DNA from: an uncultured Collinsella sp.
Lineage (GTDB): Bacteria; Actinomycetota; Coriobacteriia; Coriobacteriales; Coriobacteriaceae
DNA length: 64,000 nucleotides
Direction: 5' to 3'
Assembly (NCBI GenBank): GCA_902494565.1
Contig: CABUTN010000003.1
Coordinates: 1-64,000 of the forward strand
The notes below the pieces were generated by a model. The model saw only the letters and a list, made by a program, of their open reading frames with translations. It was not told the DNA's origin and made no database searches. A program made the translations under genes and the position numbers. Below are positions 1 through 7,122 of this stretch, in pieces. How positions within the stretch are numbered: position 1 is the stretch's first letter; every line of letters begins with the position of its first letter.

Positions 1-24
1 GGTGCCTGCCCCCCTTTGTGGTGG
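1..24. repeat. Cut-off copy of hairpin family B (right arm only)
   Basis: The first bases hold the right arm CCTTTGTGGTGG (13-24) of a hairpin found whole at 11232-11264 and imperfectly at 1576-1608. The left arm lies outside the window. Bases 25-55 show no gene. Confidence 0.5.
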
Positions 25-55
25 CCGAACCCGAAGGGCGGCCTGCCCGGAGCGC

Positions 56-120
56 AAACCATCACAACATTCGACGTTATTCGGCAAAATCGCGATTTTC
101 ATCGAATGTTGTGATGGTTT
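56..120. repeat. 65-bp palindromic element, family A, copy 1
   Basis: Perfect 19-bp inverted arms at 56-74 and 102-120 (core CCATCACAACATTCGA) enclose a 27-bp centre that contains its own palindrome AAAATCGCGATTTT. Near-identical copies lie at 4162-4226 and 5403-5467. It abuts the stop codon of the MFS gene and may act as its terminator. Three intergenic copies within 5.5 kb point to a dispersed REP/MITE-like element. Confidence 0.85.
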
Positions 121-1401
121 TTACTGCCTTGCGGCACGATCAAAATGCCGGCGTCCAAACAGCAGCAACGCCGCGGGAACTGCCGTCACGACCATGCCCG
201 CCCCTACGAGCGCCTGTTGCACGCCAAATGTCGCCGCCAGCCACGGGGCAATCGCCAGCGGGGCCACGCCGGCGAACATATTGCCAAAACCCATGACCGA
301 GTTGATGCGACCGAGTTGCTCGAGCGGGGCCGTCGTTTGCACGATCGTGTTGTGGAGCGGGTTGACGACGCCCCAGGCCACACCCAGGGCAATCTGGCCG
401 ACGAGGGCCACACCCACGTACGGCGTTCCCACATAGAGCAAACTTCCCAGGCCCACGGACATAAGCGCCAAGAGCAGCGTTTTAAGGTTGACCAGGTGCG
501 GCGGCAAGCGGAGCGTGACCACGGCGCCTAGCACCGCGCCCACACCGCTGGCCGACGAGAGCCAGCCCATCCATTCGACACCGACATGCAGAATATCGCG
601 GTAGAAGAACGACTCAAGCGGGTCAAAGGCGCCGTAGCCAAAGTTTGAAAGGAAGATGATGCAGAAAAGTAGCGCGAGGACGCTGTTGGTGAAGACTGTC
701 TTGATGCTGGCTGCGAAGGTGGCGCGGGGAGATGTGTTGGGGTTGGAGCTTTGTCCCGCACGCTCCCCTTCCTCTGCCGAATCGGCATCCGCATCCCCGG
801 CGACATGGCTGGTCTGCGGCCTAAAGCCCCAGCCGGCGACGAGCGCCAGTACGGTAAAAAGCATCATGAGCACAAACACCGCGCGCGACGACGCAGCCGC
901 CGCAACAAAGCCACCCAACGTGGGTCCGACGATAATACTCACGTTTGAAAACATGGCGATGGCGGAGTTGATGTCTTTGAGCTCGACGGGGTCGTTGGTG
1001 AGGTAGGCCGGATAGGACGTGGCAATGGGCTGGGCGAATCCCATCGTAAAGCCTAGGAACACCGCGCCGAGCAGGATGACGCCGGTCGCGCTACCAAAGG
1101 CGAGGATTGCCGCGCCGGTTGCCAGCGTGCCCACGATGCTCAGCAAGAAATGACGGCGCGGGCCCCAGGCGTCGAGCGCCGCGCCACCCGCAAAGGATCC
1201 CATGATCACGAATACATTCATAAACAGGACGGCCAGCGATGTCGCGACGACCGAAGCGCCGTCCGCATAGGTGAGCGTTCCGATGACGCCGATAAAGTAG
1301 CTGGTCTGAAAACCGGTGTAGATGAGAAAACGCATCGCCACCAGGCGCTTGGCCTGCACGGACAGCGATGATTGAGGCTTTGAGAAAAGAGAGGCGAGCA
1401 T
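121..1401 (-). CDS. MFS transporter
   Basis: A 426-residue integral membrane protein of the major facilitator superfamily, with about 12 hydrophobic segments in two halves and a hydrophilic loop near residues 200-235 rich in Asp, Glu and Ser. The pattern fits drug or siderophore exporters of the MFS_3 type; the substrate cannot be read from the sequence. The start is placed at the inner ATG (1401) because AAGGAG stands 5 nt upstream of it; a longer frame beginning at 1440 has no comparable ribosome site. It ends directly at hairpin copy A1. Transcribed alone, away from the molybdopterin genes. Confidence 0.85.
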   Translation of the reverse strand: MLASLFSKPQSSLSVQAKRLVAMRFLIYTGFQTSYFIGVIGTLTYADGASVVATSLAVLFMNVFVIMGSFAGGAALDAWGPRRHFLLSIVGTLATGAAILAFGSATGVILLGAVFLGFTMGFAQPIATSYPAYLTNDPVELKDINSAIAMFSNVSIIVGPTLGGFVAAAASSRAVFVLMMLFTVLALVAGWGFRPQTSHVAGDADADSAEEGERAGQSSNPNTSPRATFAASIKTVFTNSVLALLFCIIFLSNFGYGAFDPLESFFYRDILHVGVEWMGWLSSASGVGAVLGAVVTLRLPPHLVNLKTLLLALMSVGLGSLLYVGTPYVGVALVGQIALGVAWGVVNPLHNTIVQTTAPLEQLGRINSVMGFGNMFAGVAPLAIAPWLAATFGVQQALVGAGMVVTAVPAALLLFGRRHFDRAARQ

Positions 1402-1575
1402 GGAGACTCCTTGTTTCATACGAATGCGGACGGTGGGCATTCGCCACTGTCTGCCAAATCAATCTATCCGCATGAAACATTAAGGACGCATCAAGCCCCT
1501 TCTCTCCGTTTCTCGCCCGTCATGAACTACTTGGTAGATTGTAAGGCATGTCCCACACATCTAACAAAGCAAAAA

Positions 1576-1608
1576 CCACCACAAAGGAACCTGGCCCCGT
1601 TGTGATGG
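1576..1608. repeat. Hairpin family B, imperfect copy
   Basis: Arms CCACCACAAAGG (1576-1587) and CCGTTGTGATGG (1597-1608) pair with mismatches. On the minus strand a T-run follows, so it can serve as a terminator. It sits between the MFS gene and the moaC-mobB terminator. Confidence 0.45.
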
Positions 1609-1625
1609 AAATGACGTTTGCCCAG

Positions 1626-1670
1626 ATAAAACCTGCCAAAACAAACCTGTCCCTTTTTGGCAGGTTTTAG
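1626..1670 (-). terminator. Hairpin overlapping the moaC-mobB stop codon (family C copy 1)
   Basis: Arms AAAACCTGCCAAAA (1628-1641) and TTTTGGCAGGTTTT (1655-1668) enclose AAACCTGTCCC. On the minus strand a U-rich tail follows and the stop codon of moaC-mobB lies inside the stem. About 38 bp of this element recur at 50686-50723 downstream of feoB, so it is a repeated element and not only a terminator. Confidence 0.6.
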
Positions 1671-2971
1671 GCCAGATGGTCTTGGATGAGATCGCAGATG
1701 GCTCGGGCGTCGTTGATGTTGATGGCTCGGGTCGCAAAGCCGGCGTCGAAGGCCTGACGCGCCAGGGCCTCATTGCAGGCAAGGGCCAGCGTGTGACCGT
1801 CGACCAGGTCGAGCGAGCTCTTACCGCGCAGACGGTCGACACCGGAGCGCGCGACCACGATGTTGTCGAAGCCCTCAGTCTTGTAGCCCTCGATAATCAC
1901 CACGTCGACATCGTTGAAGCGCGACAGCAGCTCGCGCGCGGGCATCTCGTCCTCCTCGCGCGTGTCGGCGTACTCCGCCCAGCGCGTGGCGCAGATGAGG
2001 CCCACGTGCTTGGAGCCAGCCTGGTGATGGCGCCACGTATCCTTAGCGGGCACATCGATATCAAAGCCGTGGTGCCCGTGATGCTTGAGCGAACCCACGC
2101 GCAGGCCGCGGCGGGTGAGCTCGGCGATAACCTTCTCGACGAGCGTGGTCTTGCCCGAGTTTTGGTAGCCGATAAACGCAATCGCGGGGACGGCCGGTGT
2201 CGGAGCTGCGGGTGCGACGGCGACGGGTGCGTTCGCGGGCGCGTTGCCCGCGGCTCCCACGGCCTCAACAGTAGCGGCCTGACGCTCTGCGCGGTCCCAT
2301 ACTCCCGAGCGGCCGCCCTCCTTGTGCAGCAGGCGCACGTCAACGATCTCCATGCCGCGATCGACCGCCTTGCACATGTCATAGATCGTTAGGCACGCGG
2401 CGCTCGCGCCGGTCAACGCCTCCATCTCGATACCCGTCTTGCCCGTCACGCCGGCCGTAACCAGCACGTGAAAGCCAACCTGCCCGTCCGCGCGCGCCGG
2501 CGCCCAGCCCTCGGGCACGTCATCGACAGGGGTCCCCGCCGGGGCGATGGGCGCAATATCGCACTTGCTCTTGGTAATGAGCAACGGATGGCACATGGGA
2601 ATGATGTCGCTCGTGCGCTTGATGGCCATGATGCCCGCCACGCGTGCGCAGGCAAGCACGTCGCCCTTTTTGGCGCGGTCCTGCAGCACCATGGCCTGCG
2701 TCTCGGGATGCATGAGGATGGTGCCCTCGGCGATGGCAATGCGATGAGTCTCAGCCTTGTCGGACACGTCGACCATGCGTACCTCGCCCTTGGCGTCCAC
2801 GTGCGTCAGCTCGTCGCGACGAGCGTCACGGGCGGGCTCGGTGGCAGCGCTGGCAGTCGGCTGCGTAGACGCGTCGGCGTTGCCAGCATTCGCCGCAGCC
2901 GTGACTTTGTGGGCAGACATCGCGGCCCTGCGAGCGGCCTTGGTGGCATCGGCGTACCTGCTCTTGGCCAT
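1667..2971 (-). CDS. moaC-mobB: MoaC-MobB fusion, molybdenum cofactor biosynthesis
   Basis: A 434-residue fusion. Residues 1-54 are an Ala-rich tail. Residues 55-227 are MoaC, cyclic pyranopterin monophosphate synthase, from LTHVDAKGEVRMVDVS to SGVWDR, with the catalytic Asp198 and Lys201 of the YDMCKAV box. An Ala/Pro linker (228-262) leads to MobB, a P-loop GTPase-like protein linked to guanine dinucleotide attachment, with GYQNSGKT at 268-275. Start ATG 2971 is preceded by GGAGG; a longer in-frame start would run into moaA. It lies 4 nt downstream of moaA, so the two are one operon. The partners act at opposite ends of the cofactor pathway, which makes the fusion notable. Confidence 0.9.
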   Translation of the reverse strand: MAKSRYADATKAARRAAMSAHKVTAAANAGNADASTQPTASAATEPARDARRDELTHVDAKGEVRMVDVSDKAETHRIAIAEGTILMHPETQAMVLQDRAKKGDVLACARVAGIMAIKRTSDIIPMCHPLLITKSKCDIAPIAPAGTPVDDVPEGWAPARADGQVGFHVLVTAGVTGKTGIEMEALTGASAACLTIYDMCKAVDRGMEIVDVRLLHKEGGRSGVWDRAERQAATVEAVGAAGNAPANAPVAVAPAAPTPAVPAIAFIGYQNSGKTTLVEKVIAELTRRGLRVGSLKHHGHHGFDIDVPAKDTWRHHQAGSKHVGLICATRWAEYADTREEDEMPARELLSRFNDVDVVIIEGYKTEGFDNIVVARSGVDRLRGKSSLDLVDGHTLALACNEALARQAFDAGFATRAININDARAICDLIQDHLA

Positions 2972-2975
2972 ATGA

Positions 2976-4031
2976 TCATCCTCCGATTTGGGACATAAAT
3001 CGTTGCGTGCCCTCAATTATCGCGTGTTCCTGCGGTTTGTGGGCCACGGCATCGCGCCAAATCGAAAGTACCTGCATATCATCACCACGGCGCAGGGCGT
3101 CGCGCACCGAATACTCGGCATCGCTGAACAGGCACGGACGCACGTTGCCATCGGCCGTCAGGCGCAGACGGTTGCAGCTCGCGCAAAAATGATTGGACAT
3201 GGCGCTAATGAAGCCAACCGTTCCCGCCGCGCCCGGAAAGTGCCAGTAGCGTGCAGGGCCCGCGCCGGCAGGAGCGTCGTTGATGTCGAGCGGCTCGAGC
3301 TCGCCCAGTCCCGTCGCGGCGGCCCCGGCATTGATGCGCGCCCGCAGCTCGTCGCTCGGCACGGTATCGCTCGCGTCCCACAGCTCGGGATTGAGTGTGG
3401 GCGCGTGAGGGTCTACGGCACAATGCGAGCTCGTGTGCTCGTCGCCAATGGGCATGTATTCGATAAAGCGCAGGTGAATGGGGCGGTCGACGGTCAGCCG
3501 TGCAAGGGCCGCCACATCCTGGTTGAGCCGGCGCACCACAACGCAGTTGACTTTAACGGGCTCAAAGCCCCAAGCCAGCGCCGCGTCGATGCCGGCCATG
3601 GTCTGCTCGAGTCGACCCAGGCGCGTGATCTTTCCAAAGAGCGTAGGGTCGAGCGTGTCGAGCGAGATGTTGACGCGGTTAAGCCCCGCATCTTTGAGCT
3701 GTGGTGCCAGCTTGGGCAGCAGAGCGCCGTTGGTGGTGAGCGAGATGTCCTCGATCTGCGGAATCGCGCGGATGTCGCGAATGAGCGGAATGATACGGCG
3801 GCTGACCAGCGGCTCGCCGCCCGTCAGGCGTACGCGGCGAATGCCCTCCCCCGCTACCAAGCGCACAAAGCGGGCGATTTCCTCGGCGCTGAGCAGCTCG
3901 TCGTGTGCACGGGGCGCCACGCCATCGGCCGGCATGCAGTAAATGCAGCGGAAATTGCACTTGTCGGTAACGGCAATACGCAGGTAGTTGATATCGCGGC
4001 CAAAACCGTCATGTTGCATGCGCCCGTTCAC
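2976..4031 (-). CDS. moaA: GTP 3',8-cyclase MoaA
   Basis: A 351-residue radical SAM enzyme that with MoaC turns GTP into cyclic pyranopterin monophosphate. The N-terminal 4Fe-4S triad is C25-x3-C29-x2-C32 (CNFRCIYC); the second cluster uses C283, C286 and C300. TGGEPL (70-75) is the SAM-binding GGE motif, and the protein ends in the conserved Gly-Gly tail that enters the active site. The start is GTG 4031, behind GGGGAGG at 5 nt; an ATG four codons later is an alternative. First gene of a moaA/moaC-mobB operon; 4032-4161 upstream shows no gene. Confidence 0.95.
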   Translation of the reverse strand: MNGRMQHDGFGRDINYLRIAVTDKCNFRCIYCMPADGVAPRAHDELLSAEEIARFVRLVAGEGIRRVRLTGGEPLVSRRIIPLIRDIRAIPQIEDISLTTNGALLPKLAPQLKDAGLNRVNISLDTLDPTLFGKITRLGRLEQTMAGIDAALAWGFEPVKVNCVVVRRLNQDVAALARLTVDRPIHLRFIEYMPIGDEHTSSHCAVDPHAPTLNPELWDASDTVPSDELRARINAGAAATGLGELEPLDINDAPAGAGPARYWHFPGAAGTVGFISAMSNHFCASCNRLRLTADGNVRPCLFSDAEYSVRDALRRGDDMQVLSIWRDAVAHKPQEHAIIEGTQRFMSQIGG

Positions 4032-4161
4032 GCAGCCCTCCCCTCACGCGGCGTTTTATTCTTCGGAAAACATAATACCCCACGAGAGAATCATGCCGAC
4101 ACCCGTACGACAGGACAGGTCGCTTTGAGCAAAACGGACTTTCCAAGCCCATCCTCAGCAC

Positions 4162-4226
4162 AGACCATCACAACATTCGATGCATTTCCCGTTTTTGGCG
4201 AAAAACGTCGAATGTTGTGATGGTTT
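4162..4226. repeat. 65-bp palindromic element, family A, copy 2
   Basis: Arms ACCATCACAACATTCGA (4164-4180) and its complement (4208-4224) are perfect. The centre resembles copy 3 closely. It lies upstream of moaA and downstream of the nuclease-like gene; copy 3 stands at that gene's other end. Confidence 0.85.
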
Positions 4227-4264
4227 GTCTGCCCACGGTACCCCGCAGAAGGACCAAAGCGCCC

Positions 4265-5302
4265 CTAGAGTCCGCCGTCCCAGTGCCGAATCACGAATTC
4301 TCGCAGGTCGTTCTGACGTTTCTGGAACACCTCGCTTCGGTCGCACTTGAGACCCATAGCGAGCGCGATGGCGTTCATCGCCCGGTGCAATTGCAGCTGG
4401 TGGGCAAACTGAGTCCCGGTGAGGACGATCATCCTAAAGCCCAGCGCGCTCAGCACGGTCATACGCTCCGCATCCGACGCGCTGCGCTGTTTATCAAGAT
4501 GGTCCGAGCCGTTGTATTCAATCCCCGTACCGCTCGCAGGCGCATATACGTCGATCTCGAAATATCCGGCCTTTGCGAGATATTTGAACTCGTTGGGAAC
4601 ATCGACCCGATGGTTGAGCTCGATCTTGGCGTATCCCAGCCCGCCCTGGGAACGTTTTGCTACGACCATGATTGCGGTGGCCGTCTCCATGGGCGACCGC
4701 GCGCCATCGTGCACGCGCTTGAGCACGGCGACCGCGCGTATAGCCCCCTGACGAGATCGGTTCTCGTTGCAATAAGCAATCAAGTCGGCAACGGTATACC
4801 TCTGCCCCATCTCGATATAATCGCCTGTCGACAGATGATTCAAATGGTATCGGGCGCAGATTTCGTAACCATATTCCAGCTGCTCGGGTTCGCTCATCCA
4901 CGAACCCGCTTGGACAAAGCACATGGCCTCATCAACCACTAGAAGGCCCTCTGCCACCTCGATAAGATGGCCTGGAGGTACCGGCGCCCCAAACACGTGG
5001 CATCTGAATCCAGCCGGCGTCGAACGCTCAAAATCGAAGTTGACGAGCGTGTCGATATGATCGAGCTCTTCTCGTGGAATACCGAGCGAAACTAGATAGT
5101 CGGCAACGATCCCAACTGCCGTTGAAGCCCTCAGCCCCTTGGCATCGAGTCCCAATTTGGGCAGGCTCGCGGTCGGTTCCGCCTCGTTAGCAAGCAAGTC
5201 CTCATCGTATAGGCTGCTTGTTCGCGAGAGCGGCTCGGACGGGCGCGCCACGTTGTGGTACAGCCAAGCAGTCTTATGGGACAGGACGATCGGCAGGTCC
5301 AT
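4265..5302 (-). CDS. Orphan protein with nuclease-like C-terminal domain
   Basis: A 345-residue protein without signal peptide or membrane segment. I recognise no named family. The C-terminal third reads like the DUF559/Vsr restriction-endonuclease fold: EIDVYAP, then GTGIEYNGSDH, a later D..R helix (SDAERMTVLSALGFR) and a strand with IVLTGTQ. That matches the usual order of acidic residue, E-x-Y/D-G, D..R and closing strand, but a canonical E-x-K is not obvious. The N-terminal part may be a recognition domain. Start ATG 5302 has GGAGGG 3 nt upstream. It stands alone between two copies of hairpin A, suggesting an accessory cassette. The nuclease assignment is inference. Confidence 0.55.
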   Translation of the reverse strand: MDLPIVLSHKTAWLYHNVARPSEPLSRTSSLYDEDLLANEAEPTASLPKLGLDAKGLRASTAVGIVADYLVSLGIPREELDHIDTLVNFDFERSTPAGFRCHVFGAPVPPGHLIEVAEGLLVVDEAMCFVQAGSWMSEPEQLEYGYEICARYHLNHLSTGDYIEMGQRYTVADLIAYCNENRSRQGAIRAVAVLKRVHDGARSPMETATAIMVVAKRSQGGLGYAKIELNHRVDVPNEFKYLAKAGYFEIDVYAPASGTGIEYNGSDHLDKQRSASDAERMTVLSALGFRMIVLTGTQFAHQLQLHRAMNAIALAMGLKCDRSEVFQKRQNDLREFVIRHWDGGL

Positions 5303-5402
5303 AAGCCCTCCAATGGAGTCGGATAACCAACCTTATTCCCCTGCCCACGGGTCCACACACCTTCGTGCACAAGAAAGCGATTCCACCCGGTCGAGTGGCA
5401 AA

Positions 5403-5467
5403 AAACCATCACAACATTCGATGCTTTTCCCGATTTTGGCAAAATACGTCGAATGTTGTGATGGTTT
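5403..5467. repeat. 65-bp palindromic element, family A, copy 3
   Basis: Perfect 19-bp arms at 5403-5421 and 5449-5467, centre ATGCTTTTCCCGATTTTGGC and following bases, nearly the same as copy 2. It lies between the divergent nuclease-like gene and the MATE pump gene. Confidence 0.85.
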
Positions 5468-5549
5468 GAGGCGAGGTGAGGGGCACGAAGGGCCAAAGCA
5501 TCGTGCTTGGAGCGTGACTATTTTTTTCGCCCCACTGCCGACACAAACC

Positions 5550-5585
5550 TTGACTCTACAATCGTTGTAGGGTTTTCACTACACT
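5550..5585 (+). promoter_or_regulatory. Candidate promoter with MerR-like dyad for the MATE gene
   Basis: TTGACT (5550-5555) is followed at once by the palindrome CTACAATCGTTGTAG (5556-5570) and then TACACT (5580-5585). A dyad sitting in an over-long spacer is the layout of MerR-family regulated drug-efflux promoters. The spacer read this way is 24 bp, longer than the usual 19-20, so the -10 choice is uncertain. Confidence 0.4.
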
Positions 5586-5620
5586 GGTATGTAAACAGAC
5601 CCAGCCAGAAAGCCCCGCCC

Positions 5621-6967
5621 ATGGAACACGACCTCACACGCGGCAATGTCCTTAAGACCATCGCGGTCTTTGCTCTGCCCTATATGCTCTCGTACTTTTT
5701 GCAGATGCTCTACGGCATGGCCGACCTGTACATGATGGGGCAGTTTAGCGGCGCCGCCGGCATCACCGCCGTGGCAAATGGCGCGCAGACGCTCTATATG
5801 ATTACCGTGGCACTCGTGGGCCTGGCCATGGGAACGACGGTGGTCGTCGGCCACGCCGTGGGCTCGCGCCGGTTTGACCGCGCCGAGACCGCCATCGGCA
5901 ACACCATCACGCTCTTTATGGGCGTCTCGGTAGTGCTGGCCGCCGTCCTGCTCGCACTGTGCCCGCAGATCGTGGCGCTCATTGGCACGCCGGCCGAGGC
6001 AGTCGAAGGCACTGCCGCCTACCTGCGTATCTGCTTTATCGGCATTCCCTTTATCGCCGCGTACAACATTCTCTCGGCCATCTTTCGCGGGCTGGGCGAT
6101 TCGCGCTCGCCTATGTACGTGATCGGCGTGGCGTGCATCATCAACATCGCGCTCGACTTTCTGTTTATCGGGCACATGGGGCTCGGCCCCGTGGGCGCGG
6201 CGCTCGGCACGGTAACCGCCCAGACGGCCAGCGTTGCCCTCGCGCTCGTGTGTCTCAAGAGTCGCCGCACGAACATCCACGTTAAGCGCAGCGACCTGCG
6301 CCCCCAGCCCGAGGTGCTCGGCAGCATCCTTAAGATCGGCGTGCCTGTGGCCGTGCAGGACGGCTGCATCCAGGTGGCGTTTATGTTTATCACCGTCATC
6401 GCCAACCACCGAGGGCTCGTCGACGCCGCCGCCGTGGGCCTGGTCGAGAAGATGATCAGCTTTTTGTTCATTGTCCCGAGCTCCATGGGCGCTACCGTCA
6501 GCGCACTCACGGCGCAAAACGCCGGCGCGGGCAAGGGCGACCGCGCGCGTCAGGTGCTCAAGGACGCCATGACCATCTCGGTGGTGTACGGCTGCCTGAT
6601 CACGGTGCTGATGTGGCTGGTGGCGCCGGCGTTTATCGGCTTTTTTGCCAAGGACGCCGCGGTGGTCGCCGCCGGCACCGGCTATATGCACAGCTACATT
6701 TTCGACGCGATTTTTGCCGGCATCCACATTTGCTTTAGCGGCTTTTTCGCTGCGTACGGCAAGAGCTACATCGGCTTTGCGCACAACGTGCTGGCTGTGG
6801 CGCTCATTCGCGTGCCGGGCGCGTGGCTGCTGTCGAACGCCTATTCCAACACGCTGTTTCCCATGGGCATCGCTTCGCCGTGCGGATCGATTTTGTCGGC
6901 AGTCATCTGTGTTGTCGCGTTTACCGTGCTCAACCGGCGCGGGGCTTTTGACAAGTTGATGGCGTAG
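5621..6967 (+). CDS. MATE family multidrug/toxin efflux transporter
   Basis: A 448-residue membrane protein with 12 hydrophobic segments in two related halves, typical MATE length. It would export cationic drugs or metabolites using a Na+ or H+ gradient; substrate unknown. The family-typical N-terminus (LTRGNVLKTIAVFALPYML) begins right after the start. ATG 5621 is chosen because the homologous region begins there; the upstream ribosome site is weak (AGAAAG), and an in-frame extension to 5507 would add an atypical hydrophilic leader. It is read alone from the dyad promoter at 5550. Confidence 0.9.
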   Translation: MEHDLTRGNVLKTIAVFALPYMLSYFLQMLYGMADLYMMGQFSGAAGITAVANGAQTLYMITVALVGLAMGTTVVVGHAVGSRRFDRAETAIGNTITLFMGVSVVLAAVLLALCPQIVALIGTPAEAVEGTAAYLRICFIGIPFIAAYNILSAIFRGLGDSRSPMYVIGVACIINIALDFLFIGHMGLGPVGAALGTVTAQTASVALALVCLKSRRTNIHVKRSDLRPQPEVLGSILKIGVPVAVQDGCIQVAFMFITVIANHRGLVDAAAVGLVEKMISFLFIVPSSMGATVSALTAQNAGAGKGDRARQVLKDAMTISVVYGCLITVLMWLVAPAFIGFFAKDAAVVAAGTGYMHSYIFDAIFAGIHICFSGFFAAYGKSYIGFAHNVLAVALIRVPGAWLLSNAYSNTLFPMGIASPCGSILSAVICVVAFTVLNRRGAFDKLMA

Positions 6968-6978
6968 CGGGGCGACGC

Positions 6979-7065
6979 GAGATCGCCCTCATCGACGACA
7001 TCATCAGCGACGACCCCGCAACCTACGTGACGCAGATCACGGTGCCGGTTGCCCCAGTAAAATAA
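6979..7065 (+). pseudogene. Possible 28-codon C-terminal remnant of a lost gene
   Basis: Just after the MATE stop, a frame reads EIALIDDIISDDPATYVTQI and eight further residues to a TAA (7063-7065) that abuts the terminator. The residues look protein-like and codon bias is normal, but there is no start codon or ribosome site. It resembles the tail of a deleted downstream gene. Chance is not excluded. Confidence 0.3.
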
Positions 7066-7103
7066 GAACCGCCCGGAAGGCATCGTGCTTCCGGGCGGTT
7101 CTT
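7064..7103. terminator. Bidirectional terminator between MATE gene and ligA
   Basis: A perfect 16-bp stem (7064-7079 with 7088-7103) with an 8-nt loop stands between the convergent 3' ends of the MATE gene and ligA. A-rich and T-rich flanks support both directions. Confidence 0.85.
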
Positions 7104-7122
7104 CAATTTGACTATTGATGCC

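Noticed and set aside
5579..6784. A 401-codon open frame opposite the MATE gene
   Set aside because: Repetitive Asp/His/Arg-rich composition and no start signals; MATE on the plus strand is complete.
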